The notes: generated by a model not told the origin, from the sequence alone. A DNA stretch of 64,000 nt from Aurelia coerulea (GCA_039566865.1 CM076944.1:19056501-19120500); one strand, 5' to 3'; positions 13,901 through 24,656 are shown, counted from the stretch's first letter. Translations and numbers: made by a program.

Positions 13901-16900
13901 AAAATACGAATACGGGTATTTTTCTATAAGAGACCACTTATAAGATCAGATCAGACCACATTTGATCTTCTCGAAGCAGACACTACATCCTTACGTTTGA
14001 GTCCTTACCCGTGTACTCATTTAGAGAAAGGCAAAAACCAACCTCAACATACACAATACAATCTGCTTTGTTTTCGATGGTTATGAGGCGCAACCCTACA
14101 TTTTACTGTTAATCAAGTTTATTTTACAATGGGCTGTCGCAAACTTCAGAATTTAAATCATACAAGAAAAACTAGTAATTAGGAGTACTCATTTACCACG
14201 ACTGGTGTAGGAACTGTGGCAGGGTCATTTTCCAAAGACGTCGATTTCTGTGAAATAAAATATATGATTCTAAACCTATTCGTTTGTCGTACCCATTACA
14301 TTATTAGAAATGATTTTGCTGGGATTTCTTCATTGGCTGCTGTAGTAAATATTGATTGGGAGGTTGTGACTGTGAGAACTAAGCAGCAAGTAAAGAATGC
14401 TAACCTTGAAGAAATGAATTCATTCACGATGCACCTTTTTTTATGTCATGAGTTAGACGCTTCCAAAATGGTCTGCTCGCGTATTTCAATGTTAAATTTA
14501 GATTCAAATAAGCCTTTAGTTTGAATTTGAAGAAAAGCTTTCAAGAAAACTGCTCATAAAGTTGTGAGAACAAGTCAAATTGTTAAGAAACTAAGTTAAT
14601 GCACCAGCCTAAACTAACTTTCCTACTAAACTTTGAAATCTGTGATATGGCATACAATCACTTGTTTATAAAGTTTGCAAAAAGGGAATCTTCACCCTTA
14701 AGATTTTTTCGTTATTCATTTACGATTTAGAAAAAAGATGCAACTGCACCTTAACAGAATTGGTTGCTCCTTGACAAGTCTGAGCCGCATCTTCGTTGTC
14801 TGGCGAAGGACTGTAAACACTTTCCACTTCAATTTCCTGAAAAATTTCAAATTACTTCTACAAATTCAATTGAATTAAATTCCACTTTTTTCATAGAATA
14901 CAGGACTAAATGCTATCACAAGTTATACAAGTATAGGCAGTTTTCAAAATTATTACTTTGATATTCATAGAGCAGTGGCTTTCCAAGCAGGGATCCTTTT
15001 TTCTGACTCACCCGGTATATAAAAATCTGTATCCTATATGAGCAAAGTAAAGCATGGCTTATCGAGCTTTGGCCGTTAAATTAAGATGCAAAAAAGAAAA
15101 AAATACTGCATGAGTAAATATAGAAAATTACAGCATGTTCACAATAGATATATATTGATGAAAGATTAATTGTTCATAAAATGGTAATTCTGATTAGAGG
15201 TTTATGATTGTTAATATTTCGCTATTATGAACGCTTTAAGGCTTGTAGTATACTGTTTTATTGTGGTTATGTTTTTTATTGATTTTGGCAGATTGTTCCA
15301 TAATCGGGCAGCCTTGTTTCTACAAGAAACTTGCAGACAATCTCAACGACACGATTTTGAAGCTTTAGAAGATCAAGTATAACCATTTTGTAAGAGGAAT
15401 CCAAATATTCCAGAAGCTACAATGAATTTATTGTCTCTATGGTTTAAGAAAACCACTACTTTTTTTCTTGAGGGATGCAAACGGTGCACAGACTACGATA
15501 CTTTGTTCCAAATTTTTTGTGAGCTGGAAGACCATGAATATTCGAGCCACTTAACTGTCCGGTTTTTCAAGAAAATGTCGGTGAAAGGCAAGGCCTGAAG
15601 AGACAGACATGAACTAAATATCCAGATTTACATCTGGCATTGTGCAATAGACTGTTTTTCGAAACTTTACTGAAGGAAGAATTACAAAGGCACAAAATAC
15701 GAATACGGGTATTTTTCTATAAGAGACCACTTATAAGATCAGATCAGACCACATTTGATCTTCTCGAAGCAGACACTACATCCTTACGTTTGAGTCCTTA
15801 CCCGTGTACTCATTTAGAGAAAGGCAAAAACCAACCTCAACATACACAATCTGCTTTGTTTTCGATGGTTATGAGGCGCAACCCTACATTTTACTGTTAA
15901 TCAAGTTTATTTTACAATGGGTTGTCGCAAACTTCAGAATTTAAATCATACAAGAAAAACTAGTAATTAGGAGTACTCATTTACCACGACTGGTGTAGGA
16001 ACTGTAGCAGGGTCATTTTCCAAAGACGTCGATTTCTGTGAAATAAAATATATGATTCTAAACCTATTCGTTTGTCGTACCCATTACATTATTAGAAATG
16101 ATTTTGCTGGGATTTCTTCATTGGCTGCTGTAGTAAATATTGATTGGGAGGTTGTGACTGTGAGAACTAAGCAGCAAGTAAAGAATGCTAACCTTGAAGA
16201 AATGAATTCATTCACGATGCACCTTTTTTTATGTCATGAGTTAGACGCTTCAAAAATGGTCTGCTCGCCTATTTCAATGTTAAATTTAGATTCAAATAAG
16301 CCTTTAGTTTGAATTTGAAGAAAAGCTTTCAAGAAAACTGCTCATAAAGTTGTGAGAACAAGTCAAATTGTTAAGAAACTAAGTTAATGCACTAGCCTAA
16401 ACTAACTTTCCAACTAAACTCTGAAATTTGTGATATGGCATACAATCACTTGTTTATAAAGTTGGCCAAAAGGGAATCTTCACCCTTAAGATTTTTTCGT
16501 TATCCATTTACGATTTAGAAAAAAGATGCAACTGCACCTTAACAGAATTGGTTGCTCCTTGACAAGTCTGAGCCGCATCTTCGTCGTCTGATGCAGGACT
16601 GCAAACGCTTTCCACTTCCATTTCCTGAAAAATTCAAAGTACTTCTACAAACAGGAAACTTGTATCTCAACGAAATTATCTTTACATCTTTTATTTCATA
16701 AACATTTTCAGCGAACAAGAGCCAAGAAAACCATAAAATGGAAGATATGTTACGTATTGACCCACCTCTTACCCACTATTAATGGAAGATTTCCAAAAGC
16801 TGCAGCGCAACTTCTACAGTTAGGGCCTCCCTTGTGTTGACAGCTTTGGAATGAGGTTCCTTATTAAAGTATTTATCACCTGTTCCCTTGTGCAAGAAAA

Positions 16901-19493
16901 TGAAAATGTAATTACAACCCTACCTCAGCTGAATCTAATGCTTCTTCAACACTTTGGGGTGTGCTGCTAACATTCTCCATCGGCTAAAATTTTGAAAGTA
17001 ATGTCAATGATGTCAGACGTATAGGCTAAACAGCTCAGATATCCTAAAGCTGGTTTTCCATATACTACGTGACAAATGTCGCAATACACGATAAATATCG
17101 TGCGAGAAATGTCTTGAAAATTTTGTCGTGAGAACGTAGGATTGGATCCAGTTCCACTTCTACAGAAAAAAGTTCTCATGGCGAAAGACCATTGTTTCTC
17201 CAGGGAGCTCATACTTGACATTTACGCGTCGTGCCACATTTGTGGCCTATGGTGGAAAACAGGCTGAGAAACAGGAGACAGCAGGATAGAAAAACTGGAA
17301 TGTTCCATGTTAAACAAATATGTAATGCAGTCGAACGATTACTCTATAAAGTATCAAAGTTGAAGTTATACCTGACACCTATCAACTGAGCTTTTGCTGG
17401 ATCTGAAATGGAATGAGAAAAGACGTATAGCTGAAAAACTCGCATGGTGAAAGATGTTTGCTGCAAGCAAACAAATCTTGAAGGTGAGCCAATTTTCTAA
17501 ATTGTGAAATGACATCAAGCACGTGATACGAATTATAAGATGAAAGTTGAAGGAATTGCAAAGAGCTGCTGGTTCAAGCAGCCAGCAGAAATGCATGTTC
17601 AAAATTTTCAGAATGAGATTTTTATTAAGTATTGACAAACAATATTTCTTTTCTTGAAATTTTTCTTTCAATGACACAACAAAATTGAACTTTGTCGAAA
17701 CATTGTCGCAATGACCGTTTCCCCCTTTTTCTGCTATCCGTTCAATTCTTAACCAAGCGGTGTTTTCATTAGATTTTTATCTTATGCCTTCTGACTTTGA
17801 CTCATTCAGTATGGCCTATGGTCTGGCTGGTCTGGAATCTTTAATTATCATTGTAACTTAATCAACGGAATTGTGAACAGAATTTGTCATCTTTGTCAAC
17901 ATCCTAATCATGATTTTCGTCGCTTTCCCTTGTTAAATTCATTATCAAGTTGCGCTTTCCAAATGATGCTTCAATTTGGCTCTAGGTTTTGTTATGTTTA
18001 TAATTGGATCTACATACGTAGTATTTTGGAAACATAGATTACCATTAAAGAAAAAGCGCAGCAACATAAGATTTTTAGAAATAAAAGTATTTTGGAAATG
18101 TAGTAGTTGATACTTACTTTTCCAAAATATGATTTCGCATTGCGTTGCCAAGGATTAAAATCTCGTCCGGTAGGAGAACTGGTTTGTCTAGGAGAAATTG
18201 TGACAAAGAAAACCTTACCTTATCTTTTCTTTACCTCTAACATGCACTGCTCTTGACTAGCTTATCATTTTGAACCACAATAACAAGGACCAACCATATA
18301 TGTACGAAGAATGATTGAAAATTTTCGAATTTTCGAAAGTTTCGAAGCCAGCCAGGGAAGGAGATGCTATATACCACGTGTACCGTCTATTAATAGCTCA
18401 GCTCCTAAATATTCATATGTTTGATTGTGATAGGGTATGCTTAAAGATTTCTTGTCTCTCAATATCCTATTCAAGTTCTTTGGAAACAATTCTTATCCTA
18501 CTTGTGAGTAGTTCGTTCCCGACAACTCTACTGAACCGAGCTGCAACGACTCAATAAGAACCAGGCTTAATTGTTTGACTCCAGCTTCCATTGTGGCAGA
18601 CATGCCAGCAACAAAGACACAAAGTATGTCAATGTTTAGAGAATCTCGTCTTTCATTTACCAAAAACACTCTGAAATTACCTGTCCAAACCTCTCAGGGG
18701 AATAATAAATAATATTTGATCAAAACGCATCAGAATTGTATCTATACAGAGTTTCAGATACATGCCACATTCAATTCTAAGTGAAGCGAGAGCATTTTCG
18801 TCAGTCCTCGTGTATTTCATAGCATTCCCACTCTTTCAAAGTCATCTGCACCAAATTCACAGACTAGAAGTGGAGGCACTCCACTAGAGCTCTCATAGCT
18901 GCTTAAGATTATGGTAAATTATATTGAAGAATCGACTAGAAGTTGCTTTGAAAATTTGTGATGAAGCCTGATAGCCTTGTGCAAATATTGGTTTGAAATG
19001 AAGTACTTTGCTAAATTATATTTTAAAACTTTAGAAATAGAGGCAAAAATAGGTTTTTTGCAGTATATTGGCATTGTATGTCCCTTAAAGCGATAGTTGA
19101 ATTTGCATTTGCTTTGAAAAGTACTTGAATTTGCACCGACAGCGCTTGTATATTTGCACTGACAGTGCTCTGAAAATGTCGCATTCATGAAGTTTCAATG
19201 TACTTGCGACCCTTCATTCTCTGTGCACGGTATTATGTTGCCGTATTTTCGATATGTAGACTAGTTGTTGAATTAATTTATGCGCAATTTGAATAATGCA
19301 AAAGACTTGCCTTCGGTTGCATCTCTCTCTCGAATATTGGGCGAAGAGAATGGCACTTCATCTGGCCACCAAGTAGGCTTGTGGAGATCTTCGTAAAGCT
19401 TTCCCCAGAACCTGGAAACTCTTTTTCCGCCAGTGGTGTACGTCACAATCAGCACCCGAAGATCGTCCATTAGAATGCTCGATACCCCTTTTT
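4611..19493 (-). CDS. Multi-exon OTU-like/PHD-finger protein gene with tandemly duplicated exons (model, incomplete)
   Basis: Exons found by eye, in transcript order: 19493-19311; 18187-18118; 16983-16924; four pairs (16624-16538/16035-15985, 14836-14750/14247-14197, 13042-12956/12453-12403, 11254-11168/10665-10615); 9022-8939; 8502-8324; 8176-7999; 6772-6601; 6176-about 6083; 5623-5576; 4951-4611 (stop). Nearly all are bounded by pyrimidine-AG acceptors and GT donors, and phases agree from 18187 to 6176 and again from 5623 to the stop. At least one exon is missing between about 5,630 and 6,080 (phase 2 meets phase 1), and one between 18,188 and 19,310. The first coding exon was not found. 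The domains suggest a nuclear or ubiquitin-related protein of the OTU/vertnin type; substrate unknown. LINE and MITE debris lies only in introns. It could be a host gene or a gene carried by an old transposon. Confidence 0.72.
5110..5300 (-). mobile_element. LINE 3' end remnant
   Basis: A (TTTCA)n-like tract at about 5,125-5,155 is followed by GGGTAGACCTTCAGCC and GGTTTTCAAGGGG. The same order, tract then GGGTAGCCCTTCAGC and GATTTTCAAGGGG, occurs at 41,380-41,455, where it is the minus-strand 3' end of a LINE fragment. It lies in an intron of the OTU/PHD gene. Confidence 0.5.
5576..8502 (-). CDS. OTU-like (vertnin-type) domain exons
   Basis: Exon 8502-8324 encodes a helical stretch (AILSREYLKTFANCNWKEFY...) and ends in phase 2. 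Exon 8176-7999 completes that Ser codon and carries TGNGDCLFNSIGKLLFG, the OTU active-site Cys signature. Exon 6772-6601 (YRERYLTRDCALQMLYS...) follows in phase 0, then exon 6176-about 6083 (DSTQFQMYFSTLKRVVEI) in phase 1. Exon 5623-5576 encodes RSVCPNHYIPLVWKI, the OTU histidine motif. So both catalytic-type residues, Cys and His, are present. Between the last two one exon seems missing, as phase 2 meets phase 1. The family fits OTU deubiquitinase-like and vertnin-like proteins; activity is not proven. Confidence 0.7.
7195..7445 (+). pseudogene. LINE ORF2 C-terminal remnant
   Basis: A plus-strand frame reads SSFDPQQRDLLTGVSELLRP, then LPQLLLYSHK and IILQMTIDFIHKTGRL. This pattern (a C-terminal Cys/His region, then a block ending in F-I-H-x-T-G-R) is typical of the ends of some non-LTR reverse transcriptases. 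The upstream part is frameshifted or lost. It sits in an intron, opposite in strand to the OTU/PHD gene. Confidence 0.5.
8939..9022 (-). CDS. Linker exon upstream of the OTU-like domain
   Basis: The acceptor is TTTCTTGTTTTTAG and the donor GTGAGC. The 84-base exon is in phase 0 on both sides. It encodes AKTRIKKSADLKSTGSPNVI followed by PREQASKL, a basic, polar linker. It joins in phase with 8502-8324 downstream and with the 51-base repeat exon at 10665 upstream. Confidence 0.7.
9500..10250 (-). pseudogene. Decayed LINE 3' part in an intron
   Basis: Minus-strand reading gives ETKYLGVMIEYNLKWGSQA, then ISRTLMLLKYAKQFI, then LRKLQNRPARILISSPFD, and further on GQKSFALQGADTWKEL. This is the order of the thumb and C-terminal region of CR1/L2-type ORF2. 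Several frameshifts and stops are present. An AT-rich tail lies near 9,430-9,500. Confidence 0.65.
10365..16650. repeat. 1.79-kb tandem array, about 3.5 units
   Basis: Units repeat at 1,788-1,794 bases: the site GTGGCAGGGTCATTTTCC occurs at 10,634, 12,422 and 14,216, with a one-base variant at about 16,004. Units are almost identical to one another. The left edge diverges at about 10,365-10,480, and the right edge breaks off at about 16,647, after ACTTCTACAAA. Each full unit holds two exons of the minus-strand gene, a Tc1/mariner-like tip (GACTCACCCGGTATA, near 11,423, 13,211 and 15,005) and a LINE 3' scrap (minus strand, near 11,635-11,800 in unit 1: AARLWNNLPKSIKNITTIKQ). The near identity implies recent duplication or conversion. 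Confidence 0.9.
10615..16624 (-). CDS. Four tandem copies of a 29+17-residue exon pair
   Basis: In transcript order each pair is an 87-base exon and a 51-base exon, all in phase 0. The 51-base exon follows TTTTATTTCACAG, precedes GTAAAT and encodes KSTSLENDPATVPTPVV in all four copies. The 87-base exon follows TTTTTCAG, precedes GTGCAG and encodes EIEVESVYSPSPDNEDAAQ...SVK in three copies. The transcript-first copy (16,538-16,624) has diverged to EMEVESVCSPASDDEDAAQ. The product is acidic, rich in Ser, Pro and Thr, probably disordered, and resembles a linker with phosphorylation-prone SP sites. Symmetric phase 0 lets copy number change without frameshift. Confidence 0.72.
16924..16983 (-). 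CDS. Short acidic linker exon
   Basis: The acceptor ATTTTAG and donor GTAGGG flank 60 bases that read PMENVSSTPQSVEEALDSAE in phase 0. It precedes the four repeated exon pairs in the transcript and resembles them in composition. The Met inside it could in principle be a start codon of a shorter isoform. Confidence 0.6.
16984..18117. other. Intron-like sequence
   Basis: I find no exon here whose phase fits the model. A 31-base candidate (17,372-17,402) has splice sites but the wrong phase. No LINE or MITE was recognised. Confidence 0.4.
18118..18187 (-). CDS. Linker exon QTSSPTGRDFNPWQRNAKSY
   Basis: A strong acceptor (ACAATTTCTCCTAG) and a consensus donor (GTAAGTAT) bound 70 bases. The only open frame enters in phase 2 and leaves in phase 0, which joins the 16,983 exon. 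The peptide ends SYFGK. Confidence 0.6.
19311..19493 (-). CDS. Exon with a Trp-Trp-Pro module, GC donor
   Basis: The acceptor ATGATTTACAG precedes 183 bases open in one frame. The peptide includes DLRVLIVTYTTGGKRVSRFW and then KPTWWPDEVPFSSPN. A WWP followed by VPF and SPN recurs, as I recall it, in uncharacterised animal proteins, sometimes with OTU-like or nuclear domains. The exon end reads GAAG followed by GCAAGT, which matches the rarer GC-AG intron class. Phase is 1 on both sides, so one more exon is needed before 18,187. The ATG at 19,470 need not be the start because the frame is open to the acceptor. Confidence 0.6.
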
Positions 19494-19638
19494 CTGTAAA
19501 TCATAATTGTTAATGACGTCTTCAATGAAGCGCAGTAATTGTTCGTTCGACACCAAAGACAAATGATCAGTAATCAGTAATCTATAGATATAATTTACGT
19601 TAGACGTTTTGTTCTGTTGTTAAAAGACTAGCCTACGT

Positions 19639-19940
19639 TACACGTATTTTTTTATAAGAAACTAACAATTTGGGCCAGTACTGAAAGTTTCTTAAAATTA
19701 TCAGATTTTGAGTAGCTACTCAAAGTTTCTTACGAGTTTCTTAGAGGTTCTCATAACATAACAATCTTCATGTACATTACCTGTGCCATCGTGAACATTT
19801 CAAAACAATGTTTTAAGCCTTTCTGATGTTTAGACATTACTCAAGTACCTTACGAGTAATATGATACAGGAAGCAAATGAAAGAAAAGTAAAAATTTGTC
19901 AATAATTTCCTTTATCAAAGTAAATAGTTTCTTAACTTTT
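19639..19940. mobile_element. AAGTTTCTTA-type MITE, probably truncated
   Basis: It begins TTACACGTATTTTTTTATAA followed by GAAACT, like the better preserved copies at 27,217 and 58,389. AGTTTCTTA motifs recur within. A related copy is at about 57,690-57,965 in the opposite orientation, sharing CAAAGTAAATAGTTTCTTAA-like sequence. Confidence 0.55.
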
Positions 19941-19959
19941 ATTCTCCATTAAGATTTTC

Positions 19960-20624
19960 AGCATGGTAAATTTTTCGAATTAAGGATAATGACAAAAAGA
20001 AATTGCTTGAAATCTTCAAAAAGTCTTCAAAAACCGAGGATCGATTTGCAGCCTTTTCAAATCTTCAAAAAGATGAGAAGCGTGTTTCATTTCAGCCTGG
20101 GAATAGGCAACTTAATCGAATGGTGTCAGAGCAAATTTATAGTACCTAGATACCTAAAATATTCTTGTCTCAAGGGACAAGGATACTCCTGCTTTTCTGT
20201 AAGCAATTCTTGAAAATTTCGATTTGCGTGGGAAATTGAATTCCTTTGAAATTCCACTAGTTTACAAAGAACATTTATTTTCAGCTCCAAATGTTTAGGT
20301 ACGTGGGGATCATAAACTTGCTCTGGAAGCTTTTAACTAAGTTGCCTATTCCAAGGCTGAAATGAAACATTCTCCTTGTTGTTTTGAAGATCTGAAATGG
20401 CCTTAAATCGATCCCCTGTTTTTGACGACTTTTTGTGGACTTCAAGCTTGCCCGTTTTCTCAAAATCTTTAATGTGGGAAATTTACAGTGTCGAAAAAAA
20501 TTCCAAAAAATACTCACAATGTAGGCTGGTCTTTTAGCGACAGAAAAACGTTTGAAGCATTTCCATTAGTACTTTTTTTTCTAAAGCAGATTGCGTTGGG
20601 TCACTTTTCCTGGGCCACCCGGTA
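19960..20624. mobile_element. Second copy of palindromic MITE family A
   Basis: The left arm (about 19,975-20,160) and right arm (20,290-20,624) are imperfect reverse complements and match the element at 1-584. The right tip GGGCCACCCGGTA ends at 20,624. The outer left tip is missing or decayed. Translated short frames are arm sequence. Confidence 0.65.
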
Positions 20625-20639
20625 CAAAAGAAAATAACG

Positions 20640-21340
20640 AATTAACTGGTGAACCTGAAAGAAGAGAACAATTGATTCATTGTTTCTTCGTTGGTTTCAA
20701 CAGTATTCCTGGCTGCTTTCTTGCTGGCTAATGTCAGATTTATGACGATAAGTCCGTTGTTTTATGAATTACTGTATGAAAAAGGCTATTTCGAGAGTGT
20801 TATAGGATCAAGTTCATAAAATCAAATCAAACGTAAGGTCACGTAAGTTGATATATTTTTTGTTTGATAAACCTTTGCACCTATTACAGAAGTACTACCG
20901 AAGTGATACAAACCAAGGAAAGTTTTGAAGGAATTGCCATCCAAATAACTGCTGCTGATGGTTTTCCTTGGCTCTTCATTCGTTCTATGATCACCAATCA
21001 AAGCAGCGGTTATTAGCTTTTTTACTTCGATTGAAGACCGAAAAGCTTCCTCTAACCTTGAATTTCCTAAAATTGAGAAGGAGAACGCTGTGTAGAAGGA
21101 ACGAGTTTTTTGTTCTTACTTCAACTCTTGAAATGATCTCTTTGGCTAACTTCTCTCTATGGGATGGTCATTGATAGTCTAAGCATAGTACCAATCAAAT
21201 GAATACTGTTTCTATCACTTTCAGGCTGATAGGCTTTTTCGATTCACATATGAGTATGCATTTCCTTTGTTCCCCTTGGTCAAGTTTGTAGGGACGCCAA
21301 TATAGAACAGAGCAAAATTACGAGTGAAATCCAGAAAAAG
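20640..21340. other. Gene-less stretch
   Basis: An open frame of about 70 codons near 20,968 has no features I recognise. Nothing else is supported. Confidence 0.4.
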
Positions 21341-21341
21341 A

Positions 21342-21533
21342 TTTACTTTTACACGAATTTTTTAACAAGAAACAAATAATTTAACAGGAAACAAGTAAAA
21401 CTTCTAAGCATTTTCTAAATTTTCTATGAGTTATATTTTCCAGTACTGGAGGTTCTTAATATTTTAGCGATCTAAGAGTTGAGGTTTTCATAAGATAAGC
21501 AGCTTCTTATTTGAAAAAATACGTGTAACATGT
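21342..21533. mobile_element. Short AAGTTTCTTA-type MITE
   Basis: It begins TTTACACGAATTTTTTAACA and ends GAAAAAATACGTGTAA, inverted tips like those of the 27,217 and 58,389 copies. It is only about 190 bases long and seems internally deleted. Confidence 0.55.
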
Positions 21534-21589
21534 AAAAAGGTAATGCAGAAATGTTTAAAAATTAAATGTTTAAAAAAAAAAAAGTATGT

Positions 21590-21968
21590 AGTCTAAAGAA
21601 GTCAGCCAGCAACGTTGATGATGTTCAAAGGGGAACTTTTCTTGGCTTGATAGCAAACTGGAGATATCCCGCTCACTGCTAATGGGCACCAACTGCTCAA
21701 GTCGTTCTTGTACCATTTTTGCACGCAAGTATGTGTTGATCAACTTCACTTTGCTATGCGATCACAAACGACACACAAATATTTCAGAATGACGAGGTTA
21801 TATTTAGCATTAGATGACCAAGAAAGCGAGATTAAAGACTGAACACAGACCGACCCCTACCTTGATATTTTTATATCATTTTTGGACGAATCTAAATTAC
21901 CACATTTTCAAAAAAGTGGGGGGGGGGTATTTACCCCCCCCCCATACCCTCCCGTGGCTCCGCCACTG
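21590..21968 (-). pseudogene. hAT transposase C-terminal remnant and hAT tip
   Basis: Minus-strand reading of about 21,600-21,770 gives KVKLINTYLRAKMVQERLEQ followed by LVPISSERDISSLL. This is the end of the hAT C-terminal dimerisation region as found in ZMYM1-like transposases (KLIK/NTYLR-x-M-x-QERL). About 150 bases on, a G/C-run palindrome and the tip GTGGCTCCGCCACTG end at 21,968; read in reverse it starts CAGTGGCGGAGCCAC, typical for hAT. The rest of the transposase is missing, so the element is internally deleted. Confidence 0.6.
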
Positions 21969-22029
21969 TTCCGGTTGCGCCGAAACAGTATTCACTTTTG
22001 ACAGGAGGCCACAATAAATTGAGCACTAA

Positions 22030-22969
22030 GCTAAATTAGGAGATTGGTGATTAGCCAAGATCCCAAATTATACCTGGCGGTTTTTTTCAATCCTTCGGCC
22101 TCCTAATCCTCGCATTGAGCTGAGAGCGACAAGGAGCGACTTCATGAAAACTTTTAGTACTGTATGGAAACAGCCTAAACCCATAGATAAACAACGATCA
22201 AACTTTCCAAAAAGGTTGGATTAAAACAGGAGATTATCAGTTTGACACTTCGACATGAAAGGAGATGATCAGTTGCACGCGCAGCTCGAAATATTTGCAC
22301 CATCTTTGTCAACTCAGAGAACTTTGCTATAATTATGTCAATATAAAATCTTTGACAAAAAGTAATTGATTTATTTGTGTCTTTTCAAGTTTCTTCGTTA
22401 TGAAAATCGATCAATTTAGGCTGAGTTAGGCTGAGTTCAAGGAAACTATTTTCAAGGAATCGCTTTATAAGTTGGGAAGCAGGGGGCCAAAAAATTGTTC
22501 AGGTGTTATTTCAGATTTTCACTAAAATGAAATGAAATTGGCGGACCCGGTAGTCATTCGTAGAAAACATTGAAGTATAAGCTTGGCGAATGACCGTAGA
22601 AAACCTCAATGGAATGTTTGTTGACTTCACCAAAGAATTTACCTACCTACAAAATGGAACTCGTTTCTCTTTTTGTATATGAGGAGTGCTGGAAAACTTG
22701 CCAATGCACCTTTTAATCGCAGGACCTTGGCAGATGACAAAAGAGAGGTGAAATTCTCTGGAGTAGAATGTGATGTCATTTATGCACAACAATACTGCAA
22801 GCTATACACAAAAACACGTAAAAACACAAAAACATATAAAGACACACACACACATAAACAACAAGGACATACACTGTATAAAATAGTTCCCTTGAGTTCA
22901 AGCAGTTCTTCGAAAATAACTAATTGTTCTTTAACTGTATTACGAAGCTTCTACAAAAACTTTTTTATC
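22030..22969. other. Gene-less stretch with a CA-rich low-complexity tract
   Basis: A tract of ACACAAAAAC and ACACACAC units lies at about 22,800-22,865. A long open frame spans it but it has no recognisable domain and is biased by the tract. Confidence 0.45.
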
Positions 22970-23567
22970 TACCGGGTGTCCCAAAATGATGTATTATCGT
23001 TTGGTTGCTTATATGCCCATAACCAATGCACCGATTTTCAAAAACTTTATTTTATCCGATAGCTGAAAGGCTAAATTGTATTCGAGGATGTTGGTTGTGG
23101 TTTAGGCCGATGTCTTGAAGTCGAAAAGAAGATTGATGAACCTGCTCAAGTTCAAGCCTTGCATGGCATGAAAATGAAACGGCCTAGGTTTCCAGTCAAT
23201 ATTTCAGATGTGATGTAAAAGGCTGAACTTATATGTCGTTCAGAGAATATATGTCATTTAGAGAATACAAATTCTGTTAATACTGATTTCAGAGAATACG
23301 AATACAAATTCAGCCTTTTGTATTACATCTAAAATGTTGACTGGAAAAATTGGCCGTTTCTTTCTCATGCCATCTAAGGCTTGAATTTGAGCAGGTTTAT
23401 CGATCTTCTTTTCGACATGAAAACACCGTGGTAAAACCACAACCAACATCTTAAAATACAATGTAGCCTATAGGCAATCAAATAAAACAAAGTTTTTGAA
23501 AATCGGTTCAGTGGTTATGGACATGTAAGCAATCAAACAATAATACATCATTTTGGCACACCCGGTA
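22970..23567. mobile_element. Palindromic Tc1/mariner-like MITE (family C)
   Basis: The left tip TACCGGGTGTCCCAAAATGA and the right tip ATCATTTTGGCACACCCGGT followed by A are inverted repeats with TA at each end. The arms continue inward for about 250 bases: the stretch 23,000-23,225 pairs with 23,310-23,545. There is no transposase frame. The tips are the same type as families A and B, but the arm sequence is different. Confidence 0.8.
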
Positions 23568-24180
23568 TACTTTTGAAGGGAAAGTGGTATATCGTAGGAC
23601 CTACAGTATTTGCATGCTAAATGATGGTTACTCAAACTGTGAACCAACAACTGTCCATGAGCCCTGCAAGAAGTAAAGATTTCGATAAAATCTGCATGGC
23701 GCCAGATATAATGTAATGTACCTACTGAGTGAAATAAATTCATTACCAGCTGTACCTGGAGGTGTTTTTAGAACATTGGTTGTGAAACAAACAAAATCAT
23801 GTGAAACAAAATCATGAAAATCATGAATCATTCCATAATAGCCAACCAATGCATCTCTTGACTTATTCAATATAATTTCTACGCAAAATAAGCTGATCCT
23901 AATTTCTGAATAGATCTTTGGAATGCTGAAAGAACTGAATTAACTTGTTTAGCAGGATACCATAAAATGGCCCACAGTGTTATAGTAAAAATGAAAATTG
24001 TCCTAATGGGGTCCTAATTTTTGCCTTTTTGATCATAATTTTTCAGTACCATCTCATTCTACACCTCTTATTTCTCTATATACAGCTGATAATAAACTGA
24101 TTTGACCACAAAATAGATGTATCATATGATGTAATTAATTGATGTACTTGCCGTAATGCATGTCCTAAAAATCATTGTCC
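23568..24180. other. Gene-less stretch
   Basis: Nothing with domain content or splice logic was found. Confidence 0.4.
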
Positions 24181-24370
24181 TGCTAGCACCAGTGCATAAG
24201 ATTTCACACTTAATTCTAGATTGGGAAATCAAGATTCAAGAGTCACACTACTTCTAGATCCGGAATGATTCACACTAATTCTAGATCCAGAATTCAAGAT
24301 TCACACTAATTTTATATCTGGAATTCAAGATTCACGCAAACTTTACATTCCGAAATCAAGATTCACAATA
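24180..24370. repeat. Degenerate tandem motif related to the 41-bp family
   Basis: Four or five imperfect units of AATTCAAGATTCACACTAAT and TCTAGATCCGGAATT type follow one another. The wording resembles the 41-bp minisatellite at 25,165 and the tip at 29,830-29,878, so it is probably an older member of the same element family. Confidence 0.5.
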
Positions 24371-24656
24371 AAATGGGTTTTTTAAGAATTCCTTGGAGAT
24401 CCTGTGTGGTTTCATCTTTTTCACTGTATTTTCACTGTATCAGGCTTGTGAATAAATGGCTGCTCTACCCAATTCCCCAATTTACAACACACATATTCTT
24501 TGTTTCCTGTATCATATTACTTAAAGGTACTTGAGCTGAATGTTTAAACGCTGCAAAGCTTTCTTTTGAGGGCACAAGTAGTTGAGTTCAGTTCTCATCT
24601 TAAATTCCACAACATACAGTTTAATGAAAATAACTATACTAACAAACCATTAAACT

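Noticed and set aside
16967..17221. Minus-strand frame of 84 codons with an acceptor-like CTGTAG
   Set aside because: No credible donor in phase; the adjoining 16,924-16,983 exon is in a different, better supported frame.
17372..17402. 31-base candidate exon (SSKSSVDRCQ) with acceptor and donor
   Set aside because: Its phase fits neither the exon at 18,187 nor that at 16,983 unless further exons exist.
22673..23062. 129-codon plus frame near 22.7 kb
   Set aside because: It starts at a non-ATG codon, crosses a CA-rich tract and runs into the tip of MITE family C.
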